Of a stretch of DNA of 64,000 nucleotides, positions 43,248 through 56,940 are shown in pieces. How positions within the stretch are numbered: position 1 is the stretch's first letter; the number at the start of each line of letters is the position of its first letter. Source of the stretch: Limonium bicolor (lineage: Eukaryota; Streptophyta; Magnoliopsida; Caryophyllales; Plumbaginaceae); the NCBI GenBank assembly GCA_023374045.1, contig CM041776.1:44894171-44958170 (forward strand), read 5' to 3'. Made by a program: the position numbers and the translations under genes. The notes beneath the pieces were generated by a model that searched no databases, was not told the DNA's origin, and saw nothing but the letters and a program-made list of their open reading frames with translations.

Positions 43248-46200
43248 TGTAACACTCCTACTAATTCGGCTCCTAATAAACCTATAATGTCGCACATAAT
43301 AAATATATTGCAGCGGTAAATAACAGACTGTCGCTCTAATGGTGTCACAGTTATCACTCGCCCATACGGGTGATAACGAGTTACCTGATAATCAACATGC
43401 GAAACGTATTCCTGCAGTAACCACAAGAGATAGATAGTAGAACTTAAACAATTTAAAACAAATCCAATAGTAACCAATTATTACAGACCGTACTCGTGAG
43501 CATCTAAACAAATCCACCTCGGTTTACACAACCCGAGTCCAAACGTCATCAGTATCAAACAGTACCAAGTTATTAACCAACAACAATATCACAACAGTCG
43601 CGCCTCGCGTCGACTTACCAGCTACTCTCCTGCAATAAAAATGGTTTGTGGTATGGAATCAGCCCCTGCTGAGTATGTTATCACATGCCCCGTCATGCCC
43701 CCTCAAACCCCTCAATTATTTTGTCGAGAGCATGAGATTCGTTACATGCAATACCGTTTTAATATTTAAAACTGTAAAACAATTAACAGTAATATCCATA
43801 CAATAACACAACCATCAACACACAATAATATAACCACAAGTATAACCAATGAACAAAGCGAAACAACGAGAATAATAAACAAGTATTAAATCTCGTCCAT
43901 GGTGTAGAAACCAATATTGTTCGCCACTGTACAAGTCTCAATTGTATTAATTGTTCAGTTATACCTAGTGACAATGTCTCGTTAAAACGACATGTCTAAT
44001 TACCCATATAATATGGCGGGTCACCCACGGCAGTAGCCACTCCAACGGTAGAGTCTCCGACCAACGAGCCATTCTAGCTCACGGGAAATTTTCTTGATAC
44101 TTGCGGACCCGTACGCGGACATCCTGGTATCGTTTTTGTGATCACAGCGCGCACCAAGAGCCACATCCTCTTGGTTTTATTATCTTTCCTTTAATCAATT
44201 ATACCATTGCATCGCATTACCATTTTTTTCCTAACACAGCAGACTAAGATCATTAGTCCAATGCGGAGTTTGTAAACTCGGGATCCAGTGTTAGATACGG
44301 GAGCGGCGTTTAGAAAGGCCAATGCTCCGTATTAAAGTCTTGGATAATATGTATATGTTATTATCCTAGTGCCACAACATTTTACTGTCGTTCCTTATAT
44401 TTCATATAAGATAGCACCATAGCCGCTAGTTCGTTTTATATATAGGTTCATATATGCGAACCAATACTGTTCACTCAACAACAGTAAATAATAAGCAGCT
44501 ATAAATATACAATTCATGCATATTAATTAACACATTCAGACAAACAAACTTATCACAGATCACACAGAAGTCTGAACTGAGGAAGCCCTCAGAGACAATC
44601 AGAGACACATAACAACATACCGTTCACCCTGATGTATTACGGTGGAGTATGAATCAGCAAGATCCTATGCTCTGTGTGTCGTCTCTATCAGTCTAAACAA
44701 TACATAATGCTACTGATTAGCATACTATATAACAACACAATCCTACGGTACCCCGTACCGTCAACAACTCCCGGTTAACCCCCCGTTATAAACTGTCAAT
44801 GTTTGTCGGGTTTTCGGCTTAACTCGAGATTGGAAAGGTGTTATGTTACATGCGTAGTCTTGTCTTGTATATTAATATACTTATTGTTGAACTTGTTATC
44901 GCATGTGACTTAGTGTTAGTTTGTACATCGTATAGTTTGTTTCCTTATTGCATGTATGATTCTTTGTCATGCACTATACCTCTCACCTTAGTATTTATTT
45001 TCCTAAGGTTTGTCTCCTCTCTTTTTTTTTTAAGTTTCAATGTGGTATAATTCATATGTAAACAATACTTTCAATTACATGAATCCTTATTATCACATGT
45101 ACACTCTTAACATTAGAATTCCATATCCAATATTTGTAATTTTTTTCCCTTTATCATATGTCATTTTTAATCATGAAAATACATGGTCATTAAACCATAT
45201 TATATTTTTTTCCACCATAACATATATTTATTTATGTTCATGTATTGGAACTATTTCTTAAATGGTAAGTCTTATAATATATATATCATTCTTTTTAATG
45301 AATACCTCTTATATTATAAATGTTATAATTCTTATAACATTAAAACCATATTATAAATTCCATTTTAAAATGTTAACATTTCCAAACAGCACCTATTTCC
45401 TTAAGTATTTAAAAAATCCACCACATAATTAATATAGTGTTACATTATGGTTATATAACTTATATTATGACATTTAAGTCATTAAAACATTATATCCTAG
45501 TTATATTTGTTATAAATTACCAAATAGCCCTATGTTTTCGGCTTTTTAAATAAACCACTAAACTTCTATAAATCACAAATCAACCTCAAATATATTCATT
45601 GTTACACTTATAATATATACCTTATATTATAATCCTTAAACCTTAAAATAATAACCTATAGTTTTAAAGGCTATAATTTTCGAACAGCCCCTAGGATTGT
45701 TTTAATTAAATTTCCACCACCAAACTTTATATTTTACCAAATCTTCCCAATTTATAATACATAGTTTTCTAATTCCATTAAAACCATATATTATACATAT
45801 GTCATTATAAAACCTTATATATATTCCAAAAATCACCAAACTATACCAAAATGTTATAAATATTATTTCTAACCTTGATTTTCTCTAAATCTCGGTTTTA
45901 CCACATATGTTACCCATTTGTAACAATGTTATAAAATATCTTATATTATACTTATATAATTCATATAAACTCCAAATTTAACCAAATCAACTTCTAAAAA
46001 TTCCTAAAAACCTAAGGTTTGTACTAAACTCCATTAGTACCCCAAGTTTTCAAAAATCAATATAGCCCCATCTCTTATAAATCTTTTACTTTATAACTTA
46101 TCTATAAAAGGTAGTATTTTAATTTCTAAAATTCTCCAAAACTTGGTCAAAGTATCCTATATAGTCAACTTTGACTCCTAATACCAAATTGGACCCAAAC

Positions 46201-48269
46201 CTTTCAGTAATTACCAAACTTCACTATATTTTTCTATTTTACAATTTGACCAAAACTATTAAAATGTTATAATTTTATTAAATTCATTTAAAAACCTTAA
46301 ATTCCTCTAAATTAAGCCACGGCTTTATAATTTACCAATAATTACGTTTGGCCCCAAACTTAATTATATAAGCATAAATCTAACTAAATAAGCTTATAAA
46401 CTTAAATTAAAATGGCCTAATGACATGGCCTTATTACAAACCTTGAACTTGCAAAATAATTACACAATAAATGTCTCAAAATATAATATATCTCACGGCC
46501 TCACTTGGATTTAATTATTTTCCACATAATGTCATAATTTGACCATTATGTTAATTAATCTCTTAAATGACTAGCTTAATTTATCTTAGTCATTTTTTTT
46601 CCATTTCTAGGTTAATAAACCCATATTATCAAGTTCACTCTTGGCAATATTTATATATATGCTTAGAAATTGAAAATCATAAGTTTTTAAGGTGTTTAAC
46701 CTTGATTTGCCCTGTATGAACTCGGCCACTTGAAGGAAAATTCACCACTCATTTAGACATGTTTAATAACAAAACAAGATATGGTTATCTCCAAGCTTGA
46801 GCTTAACCATAAGGAATAATTAATGTAAGATTTAAGGCAAAAATCACCTTAAAAATGCAAGGAAGCTTCTAGGTGGATTCGGCCTGAATGAAACACACCA
46901 CAAGGTGTTAGATCCACCATATTGACATAGGAAATTGATAGACAACAACAAGCTGCCTTGGTATTAGGTTTTACCTTGGAAAATGCTTTAAAGAAGGGTA
47001 TTTACCCTAGATCGCGGCCTCTTGGTTCAATGGCTAGCCAACTGATTGAACATGTAAATATGAAGATTATGAGTGTATAAACTCATAAAAATCAGAGGAA
47101 GAAAATCGGATGAAGAGTAGAGAAGCTTAAGGTATGTTTTTACCTTAAAATGAGATTTTGGGAAACCTTGGTCTCTTAACTTGCTTCAACCAAATTTGAT
47201 TGATGTTCTAACCTTAAAACACTGAGAATAAAGCCATAGGAAGTGATAGCCACGAGATCTAGTGTTAATGGTGAAGAGATGAGAAAAAGAGCCAAAATAA
47301 GCCTTAAACAATTACCTTGAAGACTTAGAAGTTAGATCTACTTCCCAACTCAAGAACCACGGTTGAGAGAGCTGGAGAGTGAATGAGCTCGGTTGGAATG
47401 GAGCTAGCTCGCCTGGTATGGAGCTAGGAGGCAATGAATGACTAGAAAAGCTTAATTAATGAAAATGTAACTTTTGACTAGTTTATGTGTTTTGAATTGG
47501 GTAATGACCCATCAAAGGGTAGGGATATGAGGCTGGCACCGATATGGAGGGGAAAGGTAAGGCTCCCATGATTTTGTGGCCGGTGGAGTCAAATAATGGA
47601 GCCAAGGTGTATTATTAAGTCATAATAATGGAAAGGTAAAAGGTGGTCCCTTATTTTAGGGAATAATGTTGGAGACTTGTCTATTGTATGTACAAGTGGT
47701 GAATCCAGCCTCTTATTACCTGTATCTGCCGATTTCATGAGGTCCAAGGGGTCAACTTTGACCTCTTGACCATTCTTAGTCAATGTTGACTCAAGCGGCC
47801 CCTCTTTTAGGGTTTTTATTATATTTTAATATTAAATTTGTAAAAATTTGTAAAATTTGGAAATAAATTCCTAATATGATATAATGTGATATAATATCAT
47901 ATTTAAAGGTATTTATAACCTTTAAGCCCATTAAAAACCAATTTAGAAGGCAATTTCACAAAAATGTGCTTTAAGGTGTTTTAGTGCACATTTTGTGTTG
48001 CAAGGTGCTTCTGAGCTTAGTTTTCTTTGAGAACTGTTTTGTTGTGTTCCTTACTTCATTATAATACTTAGGAATCCACTTTTGATCCTATCTGAGGTCA
48101 TACAATCTTTATGGTGTCTTAAAGCACCTTTTTGGCTTTACCGATCTTAAGGCATGTTTTGCCTTGTTGAGATCTTTAGATTGCTCGCCAATAATATTTA
48201 GATGTTTATTATTCATCTTAGATAATTAATAGATCATTTCATTAAGTTTTTAAGGTTAGGGGTATTTCA
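43248..48269 (-). mobile_element. E1 5' LTR (5.0 kb)
   Basis: On the minus strand it starts TGAAATACCCCTAACC (48269) and ends GGAGTGTTACA (43248), 5022 bp, unusually long for a Tekay-like element. The start is nearly identical to the 3' LTR fragment at 30701-31023. The middle (44800-46700) is very AT-rich with no convincing gene. Unlike the other LTRs here it lacks a GC-rich palindrome cluster. A short hairpin GTTATCAC...GTGATAAC sits at 43351-43377. The element inserted into an older LTR (LTR-B) at 48270. Confidence 0.9.
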
Positions 48270-51200
48270 CCTCACCCCCAACTTCCAGTTAGTAGAAGTC
48301 TCAGCGATAATGTCTGTTAGTTAAACCTCTTTCGTTTACTAACAAACCAATATTAGGGAGTGTTCCTTGTTCTCATATAATTCTTTACTAAACATTGTTA
48401 GTAAGTTGTCAAAGGTAAGTTGTGTTAGTTTCATACAACACACAACAATACAATAAACCAGTTGCATGCTTTATCTTGTTTAGTCGTAACATATAAACAA
48501 ATAGCACACAAGCCGAGGGACACCTCGTTAGCAAGCAGGCTACAAGAAAACCATACTGTTCACCGTTGTCATCGGTTGTCTATTCTCCTCCGGAGTTCCA
48601 CTTACTCAAATCCTATAACATTCATCCAATTGGGTGGTTAATTTCTTTTACTTAACCTAACTCATATCATCACTAATGATTTCCAACTAAATACCACTAA
48701 GTCATTGTAGTTCAAACATAACCTCTTAAGTCATTTACTTCTCATTATTTCTTAGGTTCTTATGTGCATATTTTTCTCACCATCATTACTCTCACAAAGG
48801 TTTACTACTAAAGCCACATTGTCTTTCATTTTTTTCTTTTTTTGACAAGACCCGACCGACCCAACCCTGGGTTGGTCGGATGCAGAGTCATCCGGGTATG
48901 GAAATTTTACTCGACCGACCCAGCCAGGGTCGGTCCCCTCGGTCGGTTGACTGCAGACCCTTTTCCAAAGTGTTTAATTGACTCAAATTCTTTCCACAAG
49001 TATTCTAGCATGTGTTAACATTATCTTGGCACTTTAAAATCCTCTTAAATCATCCACCAAACTCATTTTTCAACCCACCTCCAAATTCCTTAAACACTTA
49101 CTCAAGTTCTTACTAAATTCCTAACACTTAAAACTTAGTTCCTTACACTTTCAACATGTAAACTTTGCCTAAAACCTCAACTAATCAAAGTGTTTCCCCT
49201 CAACCATTTTGACTACTCCTCAAGCATTATTAGACATCTTTATCTCCTCTTCCAACCTACTCAAAGTCCCCAAGGTTATATTGCATCTCCATGCACCATT
49301 CCCTCTCCTTACATTTTCTATTCATCATTCCAAAGCTTGTACATATATTTGCATCCCTACTCATATTCTTAACACCTAACACCTTTCCTCATTCACCTTG
49401 ACCATGCTAAATCCTCCTTAGACATTTCTATCTCCTTTACCCACTTTCTTTACCATTCTCATGGTTATACACTCTTATACATCCTTAGTCATTCATTTGG
49501 CAACTTACAACATTCACCTACAGTTTTTCACCTCCATCACCCAAGTCCACCCATTACCAACTAGGATATACTTATTAATTGACCAATAGACAATCTCTTA
49601 ACATCTCACAACATTTTTCCCCCAAGTTCACCTTAATCTTAACAACTCCTCTCTTGTAGTTTATAGGTGACTATCACTCCCATTCAACCTCTAATTCCTC
49701 CTCATCAACACTAAGTCATCCTAACCATCAAGAACACTTTAGTTCAGTTATTCCTACCAACACCTTCTTTAATGCTTCCTAGCACAACCTAGGTCATAAC
49801 ACTCACCACTTCAACTAAAACCACTTGGTTTCTACTCTAATTTTGCCATAGCCTGTCTAGTATATTATCATGCCTATTTGCATAATTTTCTCATTCAATC
49901 AACTCACACTCGTCAAACCCTTTTCTCCTGATATTTCTCACCAAATTCAAACCATTCATAACAAACTCAATATGGTGCAATAATCTTAAATTGCATAGCA
50001 CTAAGGCTCTTAAATGACATGACTCTTAGGCCCTTAAATGACATGGCACTTAGGCCCTTAAATGACATGAATTTAAACACTGAATTTCCCACATTTATAG
50101 CTTTCAACCTACATTTACACAACACTCAATCTCATAGCAATTATAAATGCTCTTGTAATCCACCTTATGCTTATTTTTCTAACTCATTTACCATTGGCTC
50201 TTTAGTCACAAGTTCTTAAGCTTGTTCATATTCCTTCCTAGGTTAATATAAACCATATTGTAATGTAAGCTCTAGGCTACATTTGGTATCTATCTAAACA
50301 CCATCCTCATAAGGCATTAAACCACAACAAGGTAAGTCATTTAGCATATGTTTCCAAGCCTTTTACTTTCTCCTTTCCTCTTTGTTTCTTCATTGAAAAC
50401 CGGCCAAGGAGTTTTCTCTCTTGCTAAACTTCTTTACAATATTCCAATTAAGATAATGAGTGCTAGGTAACACCCTTAAACTCACTTAAACAACCTTGGA
50501 ATTTAAAGAGAGTGTTAAATGCACAAAAATGAATGATTACCTTATGAAACTTAAGAAGGTTTTTCTGTAGAGAATCAAGGAAAGGCTTGAACTAATCTCT
50601 TCGAGATTTAATTAATGCTAAAACAAGGCATAGAACAAGGCCTCATGAGAAGTCAAAATCGGCCATGTATAGAAAATGGAGAAAAGGATGATTTTTGAAG
50701 CTTTTCTTACCTTAAACCAAAGATAGTGTTTGCTAGATCTTGAATATGAATTTTCCTCTTCAAATGAAGCTCCTTCAATGGAGTCCAACTTCTGGATTTG
50801 ATGTTTTGAAAAGAGTGGATGGAAGGCCTTGGTCTAACTAGCACAAATATGCACTTGGTTTTGGATTTGGAGCTTGGAGTTGCATTTGGCAAGCCATGGA
50901 AGTTTGGAGAAGATGAAGAACCATGTAGGTCTGCTCCTTTACTTGAGGAAGTAGGGAGAATGAAGGTGGTGGCCGATTGGGAGAAGAAAGGAATGAGAGG
51001 AGAGAGCAAAGTAAAAGTGAGATATTTGTTATAAAAGTAAATAGTGAACTTCCACTCTCCTTCCTCTTTTGTTAAAATTCTGAATGGATTAGGTGATGAC
51101 TCACCTTAGATACCGGACCCCCTCCCTTTTCCTTAGATTTTTTTGGCTAGTTCGTAAAGTCTTAATTGGGCACTATTTGGTCACTATTCATAATTAGTGC

Positions 51201-51630
51201 ACAAATTTGTGAAATCTTTGGTTTCTCATTGATTTAGGCTTCCTAATGTGATACTAAATATTACATATGTTGATTAAGGTATAATCTTGGTCATTTAGCC
51301 ACTCAAAACTCATTTTTAAGACAATTTCTCAAAATGTGCTTTAAGGAGTCTTAAAGCACAATTTGTGTTTTAACTTGTTTTTGAGCTTGTTTTTCTTTGG
51401 TAATTGAGTTAACATGTTATTTAGAATTTTAATAAGGTATAAGAATGCACTTTGGGTCCTCATCAAGGTTACACCAAGTCTAGAGCATGTATTTGCTTAA
51501 ATTGTCTTTTTGGTGTTTTCTTGTGTCTCCTATGGTTTAAATTGTCTACCAATGTTTCTTATGCATGTTTTAGCCTTATTACATCATGCGTTGATGTTTA
51601 TTTACCTTATATAGGTTTGGGGTATTTCCA
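48270..51630 (-). mobile_element. LTR-B, truncated LTR of an older related element
   Basis: On the minus strand the LTR starts TGGAAATACCCCAAACC at 51630, preceded by a polypurine tract. The end is cut by E1 at 48270. Landmarks shared with LTR-A: CTACAAGAAAACCATAC near 48540, the CTTAGGCCCTTAAATGACATG block near 50020-50070 (itself present three times in tandem) and CTGAATTTCCCACAT. Both LTRs cover the same region, so they are separate copies rather than two halves of one. Short frames inside are not genes. Confidence 0.8.
48851..48949. repeat. Palindrome cluster in LTR-B, core CCGACC / GGTCGG
   Basis: Two hairpin units: CCGACCCAACCC-TGGGTTGGTCGG and CCGACCCAGCC-AGGGTCGGT, each followed by a GCAGA word. 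The layout is like LTR-A and LTR-C with a different core. Confidence 0.8.
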
Positions 51631-51910
51631 TATACCCCCTTAAAAGGACTTTGTCCCCAAAGTTCCCATGCATCTTATATCATTAGAATACACGGATAAC
51701 CTTATACCATAGATCATGTAGATCATGTTTATATATATAAACATAAGAACTCATATGGTCTGTAATATATGTATATTACAAATACCACACAACATGTCTC
51801 AGCATGTATAGCACTCAAAAATCCCTTTGTTGCATCCTCTCCATGTCACCAATCAGAAGATGAAGGATCACAGGACCTCGACTTCATGAGCAAGTAATGC
51901 AAGATATCAT
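51631..51910 (-). other. Polypurine tract and 3' UTR remnant of the LTR-B element
   Basis: On the minus strand CCTTTTAAGGGGGTATA precedes the LTR start. The next 260 bp look like the 3' untranslated region of that element, resembling E1 31042-31400 in position but not clearly in sequence. It is cut at 51911 by E2. Confidence 0.7.
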
Positions 51911-54900
51911 TGAAATACCCCAAACCTTAATATGCTAATTAATTATGTAATTATGATATTCTAAGGCTAATTAAGTCCTTAAGACCATCAGTGAAGAAAC
52001 GAAAACTAAAAAGAAAAAGAAAAGGCGTAAAAGTCACAAAACGCGAAAACGTGTGTTAAATGATCATGGTAAGTATGTAACCTTAACTAGGGTCCTAAAA
52101 GGATTCCTAGGACTTATTTAGTCATTAGGAACATGTGGGAAAAATTCCCGAAGGAAACGGACCCAAATAGTGGGGTAAAAGCACAAACGAGGCTTAAAGC
52201 ACATTTTTCGAGGAAACCGAAAAACGTGACTTTAAACAGTTAAATCGGACTTGTATAAATTATAGTTGATTTTATAACTATAATTATATACTAATTAAAG
52301 TCTAAGAATTTTTAGAATAAAAAAAAATATATTCCGGAAACCGGACCCGGACTGTTAAAACTAACAGTTCGGGAAACTACGGGTGTTATCTGCTAATGAC
52401 CAAGTGCCTCTCTCTCACATTGTAAAATAAAATCAGATTTGGCTCTCTCTCTTTTGTGTCTCACGTGAGGAGCCCATCCTTCTCCTATTAATTCTACTTT
52501 ACTCACTAAAATACAAAAACAACAAAAAGTAAAAAGTACAACCTTACTTTATTTTCCCTCTCTCACACTCTCTTTCCTCTATTCTTGTGTGTCATCCAAT
52601 TTCTTCATTTGCCCAGCCCCCTCTCTTGCTGTGATGGCTCTATTCTATTAGCTAAAGACAAAAATAATAAAACACAATGTTACTTTATTTTTCCTCTTAC
52701 ACACATACTCACTCTCTCACATTTCTCTCTCTTCTATTCTCCTTCTTTCTTCCGATTTTCTTTCCCCCCAGCTCTCCTTCTCTGCTCCTTCTTCCTCTAA
52801 TGGCGATTTTGCAAGCCAAGGAACAACCCCAACTTCACCTCCTTGTTACTTCATCATCCTAGCTCCAAATCAAGAAATTTTTACACCAAAATACTCCTCT
52901 CATCTTGGGGATTATTTTCCACCTTTTAGAATCTCCAAACTCCATACTTCATTTCCATGGGTGTACCACACCTTGAAGAGAAAACTTCATATTCTTGAAG
53001 CCAATCAACTCCTTGATGGTCTAAGGTAAGAAAGAACTCAAAAATCCATTCATTCCCCCATTTCTATGGTGGCCGGTTTTGATGTGTGCTAAACACCATT
53101 GCTCTCTTCATTCAAGCTTGTTAAACCTTCAAGAGGTGTTGGAGCTAGCCCAAATTTCATTACCAAACACTTCACTTTGAAGTAGAAGGTAATTCCCTCC
53201 TATGGTGTTTCAAATATTTACTAAGTTCTAGGGTTAAGGGAATAGTGTTGATGAACCCTCCATACTTATTGTGATTATCTTGGCATGGTCATTAGTGTAG
53301 CAAATAACCCCATTGGAAATCGGTTGTGGAACAAGAAGTAAGGAGGAGGGAAAGTTTGAAAGAAATCCAAGGTAAATAACTTACCTTAAGCTTATGTGGT
53401 GTTTAAAGGAGTTTGTGCTTTATTTTGAGCAAATATAAATGTTGAGTGTAGTGCAGGTGTTGCTAATAATATGAGGAAATTCAGTGTTTAATTTGATGTT
53501 GATTAAGGGCCTAAGAGCCAAGCTTTTAAGGTTTATGTACATTGGGTGCTATTGTTGTTGGAAATGATGAATTTAAGTGTGGTTTAGTGTTTTGGATGAG
53601 TTTGTTGGTTGGAGTGTTTTTGAGGGCTAAATAATGTGTGGGAACATGTTAATATTATGGGGAGATCATGTCAAAATTTGAGTAGAAACTTGAGGGTTTA
53701 GGTGCATTTCTAAGTGGGAACAAACTAGAGAACTACAAGGTGATTTGAGAGGGAAAATTTAGTATGAAAATCGGTTGGTAACTAGATAGATGGAGATGGG
53801 TAAATGAGTGAACTCTAAGGTGGGAATGTTGCATTATTAGTGGACTAGTAAGTGGGAGAGAGTGGTGAGAAAAATCTGTAGCATAACACTTAGCAAAACT
53901 AAGTTTTAGTTCTTGTGAGAGGTGAGTGGGAAATTGGGTGAAATTGATTAAGAATTGAGTAGCAAGATTAGATGATGATTTAGGCAAGTTTTAAAAGGTT
54001 ATATTAGTGTTATAAAATACCTTAGTACATATAAGAACCTTGGGGCAACAAAGGGTGAAGAGAACAAGTAGAACAAGAAAGGAAAATGCTCTAAGTGTTA
54101 AGGATTTAGTAAAAACTTGGGTAAATGTTTAAAGAGTGTGTGAGATGTCTAGAGATGGTTTTAGTGTGCCAAGAAGGTGTTAAAACATGTGGGAAAACAT
54201 GTGAAATGATTAGGAAAAAATTGGGTGCAATTTGGAGTTCAAAATGAGAAGAAAAACGCTTTAAAAATTGGGTTCTGTTGTGGACCGCCCCTAAGGGGAG
54301 GTCCAGTGCAAATCTGCAATCGTTGGAGCCTCTGTTGTGGACCGCCTCTGGGGACCGCCCCAGTGGGGCGGTCCGGACCAGAAACAAAAAAAAAATTAAA
54401 TTTAAGAAAGGTGATGGGGCTTATGTGGTAAACCCTAGTGTGTATTATGAGGACAATTAAGTGTGAGTTTTAGTGTGGAAACTCGTGGTATAAACATGTG
54501 GAACACTTAGTAAACCGAGAGTTAATGAAAGGTAATTAACCGACGTTATTAATGATGTATAGGAACTACCTTCGGTGGAACTCGAACTCAACAAGGACCG
54601 AGGTATGGTTTTCTTGCAGTCTGTTGCCTACCGGTTTACACCGGCTTGTGTGTTGTTTGTTTTTCTATGTGTTTACGACTTTGTAAGATTAAGCCATCTA
54701 ATGAGTTTACAGTTGTTAAATTATTGTATTGGTATGATGTGTCTCATTTCCCTTGTGTGTGTGTGTGTCTAACTTGACCTAAACACTTATGTTTATATTC
54801 GTTGTCTAAGTTTCAATAACGAGACTTCTAACAAGTGCTAACCAGGGAAGTGAGGAGTCCGGTAGTTCCGGCCACGCGTGTGAGTATGGGAGTTGATGTC

Positions 54901-55738
54901 ATATACGGTTTGATTCTCTTTGTATGTTATGGTTGTTTCCATTTTGGCTTTCAACCTTCCCTTTAGCTTAACCAAGGCTATTTTACTGACTCACGTCGGG
55001 CCACAGGGGCATACTATGTTTGTTCGGTGTGCTTGGATCACTATATCCGACGGACTTTGGGGTTAAGTTATCCGTTCATTTTAACAGGACGGTGACAAGT
55101 TTATGTAACGAGCTTAGTATGGGTTTGACAACATTCTCTAGGCTCTCCAATGATCTAACTATGTTGGTTATTAAAGTGAAATGTTCTCACTATGTATGTG
55201 ATGTTATTGTGGTGCAATAATTCTTGTTATGTAATATGTATGTTGTATGATTAAAATCAATGCCATGTTATCATTAGAAATAGTTACGTGTATCCCGGTA
55301 GTCGACGGGCTGCACGTTAACCATGCCAGCCAAGGGTTGCTGACCCCCTTTGGGGGCACATATTACTTTTCAGGAGAATGATTGAGGAAGCTGGGTGGTT
55401 GTAGCATGGAGCCCGGAGGAATACTTTTGTTATTTTTTGATATTAAACCCGAGTAGTGCTTGTACACTCGAGGTAGCATGTTTCGGTGGATATAGGATTA
55501 AATGGGTGATTTTTGAAACTTAACACTCGGTATATCGTGGTTCTTTTTGGATAGTATTTTTGAAGGTTGTAAATATGCTCGACATTCTTGTAATCAGACC
55601 GATACATTGTAAGTAACAGCCTTGTTAGCCACGTGGGTGGCTAACGGCGTGTAACACCACCCCTTTTGGTTAATGTTTAAGTTGTGTTTACCGCTGCGAT
55701 TATTGGCTAAGTGTGGAGATTACGGTTGGGGTGTTACA
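51911..55738 (+). mobile_element. E2 5' LTR (LTR-C, 3.8 kb)
   Basis: It starts TGAAATACCCCAAACC and ends GGGGTGTTACA, 3828 bp, in plus orientation. It shares the mirrored landmarks TATGGTTTTCTTGCAG near 54603 and GTTAGCCACGTGGGTGGCTA near 55626 with LTR-A. 52500-52740 contains a diverged tandem duplication of a TTACTTTATTTTCCCTC-type leader block, probably near the transcription start. The palindrome cluster is at 54282-54379. It is inserted in the 3' UTR of the LTR-B element. Confidence 0.9.
54282..54379. repeat. Palindrome cluster in LTR-C, core GGACCGCCCC
   Basis: GGACCGCCCCTAAGGGGAGG TCC, and GGACCGCCCC-AGT-GGGGCGGTCC with a perfect 10-bp stem. The first is preceded by TTCTGTTGT. Seen in LTR orientation, LTR-A also has a TTCTG word directly before its hairpins. 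Confidence 0.85.
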
Positions 55739-55743
55739 AAAAG

Positions 55744-55755
55744 TGGTATCAGAGC
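55744..55755 (+). other. E2 primer-binding site, tRNA-iMet
   Basis: TGGTATCAGAGC lies 5 bp after the LTR end (GTGTTACA), the standard initiator tRNA-Met site for this group. Confidence 0.92.
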
Positions 55756-55886
55756 AAAGTATCGCTCTGATTGCCTGATTACCGAGTTTAGGAATATAGC
55801 GAGTTAGGAAATTTGAACCTTGTCGTCCAAAGGACATTATAAACATTGACCCGACAAGTTTGTAAGCACAATACTAATGTACGTTC

Positions 55887-56588
55887 ATGTTAAATTCAGA
55901 TGGCAGGGCGACCACCAGGAAGAGGCCGCGGCGCGGTTCAGGAGACCCAGGGGAGAACCCTACCGCTCAGATGATGGAAGAAGCAATGGTGGCCGCCCTA
56001 GCTCAAGTGGTACCACAAATAGTAGCTGCGGTGCAGCAAGGGCAGCAACAGCCCGGTGGTCAGGATCATCCGGAACCACCACCACCACCACCACCACAGC
56101 CGCGAGAGACCAACTGGGTCAAGGCGTTGGCAGACTTGAGGCCACCGTCATTTCATGGGGAGACAGACCCTAGTAAGTTGGAGGCGTACATCTCCGAGAT
56201 GGAGACCGCCTACGAGACCTTGAATGTGCCCGAGGAGGTCAAGGTCTGTCTTGCCTCTTACTACCTGAAGGGTTCGGCACAGAGTTGGTGGAAGCTAGTA
56301 CGGGAGGGTAGAGTTGCTGACCCTACCTTTCATTGGAAGGAGTACACGGCTCTGCTGCGAGCCAAGTATTACCCGATAGACGTGCAAGAGGCCAAGCGCC
56401 TAGAGTTGGACAATCTGAGACAAGGGGATAAGATGACGGTAGATAAGTACTACTCCGCTTTCATCGGACTTATCCATCTGCTACCAGATCTGGGTTACTC
56501 AGACCGGATACTGGTGAACCGTTTCTACAACGGACTAAGCTACCGCCTACGCTATGGTTTGGGGCCAAGCAGATATACTACTTTGCAG
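55887..56588 (+). CDS. E2 gag exon 1 (capsid)
   Basis: Capsid blocks ETNWVKALADLRPPSFHGET, YYLKGSAQSWWKLVREG, LLRAKYYPIDVQEAKRLE, KMTVDKYYSAFIGLIHLLPD and RFYNGLSYRLRYGLG align with E1 exon 1. The open frame starts at 55887, but the ATG at 55900 gives MAGRPPGRGRG, which resembles the Arg/Gly-rich E1 start. A small frameshift between that ATG and residue about 25 is likely. It ends at TTLQ with donor GCAG before GTAATG. Confidence 0.85.
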
Positions 56589-56683
56589 GTAATGAACCAC
56601 AGTGTGATGTGAATAAGTATATACAGTGTATGAATGTAATTGTAAGTTTGATTTGTGGGGCATAACTAACACCCTAAATATAG
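56589..56683 (+). other. E2 intron 1
   Basis: GTAATGAACC to ACCCTAAATATAG, 95 bp, phase 0, at the same Gag residue as E1 intron 1 (after TIQ or TLQ). The sequences inside the two introns are not recognisably similar, but position and phase are. Confidence 0.8.
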
Positions 56684-56940
56684 GAGTGTTATCATGCCGC
56701 TGCTATTGTAGAGATCACCGTCCGTCTGAGGGACGAGGAGAATGCGCTCAAGCGCAAGGCCACAGCGAGGGTCAAAGCACGCAAGGGTACGGGGGAGAAA
56801 GAAGAAAAAGCCATACCCCCAGTCCCAGAAAGGACAGCCACAGGGTGGCAAGGGCCAAGCCCAGACCACCACCGCTAAGGAGTCGTTGCAGCTCACCTAT
56901 GCTTATGCGGCTAAGCCCCTACGCACTCAACCATTCAAGG
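56684..56940 (+). pseudogene. E2 gag exon 2, with frame break
   Basis: It starts ECYHAAAIVEITVRLRDEEN in frame with exon 1. The later part is sensible only one frame over (HARVRGRKKKKPYPQSQKGQ, then TTTAKESLQLTYAYAAKPL), ending at FKG with donor CAAGG before GTAACTAG. The shift is in the opposite direction to the one in E1, so the two breaks are independent. Confidence 0.65.

Noticed and set aside
25910..51630. LTR-A and LTR-B as the two halves of one LTR split by E1
   Set aside because: Both contain the same internal landmarks (AAGAAAACCATAC, the palindrome cluster, the TTAGGCCCTTAAA block), so they overlap and must be separate copies.
42186..56940. A conserved programmed frameshift in gag exon 2 of E1 and E2
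   Set aside because: Both have a frame break in the linker, but in opposite directions. Independent indels are the simpler reading.
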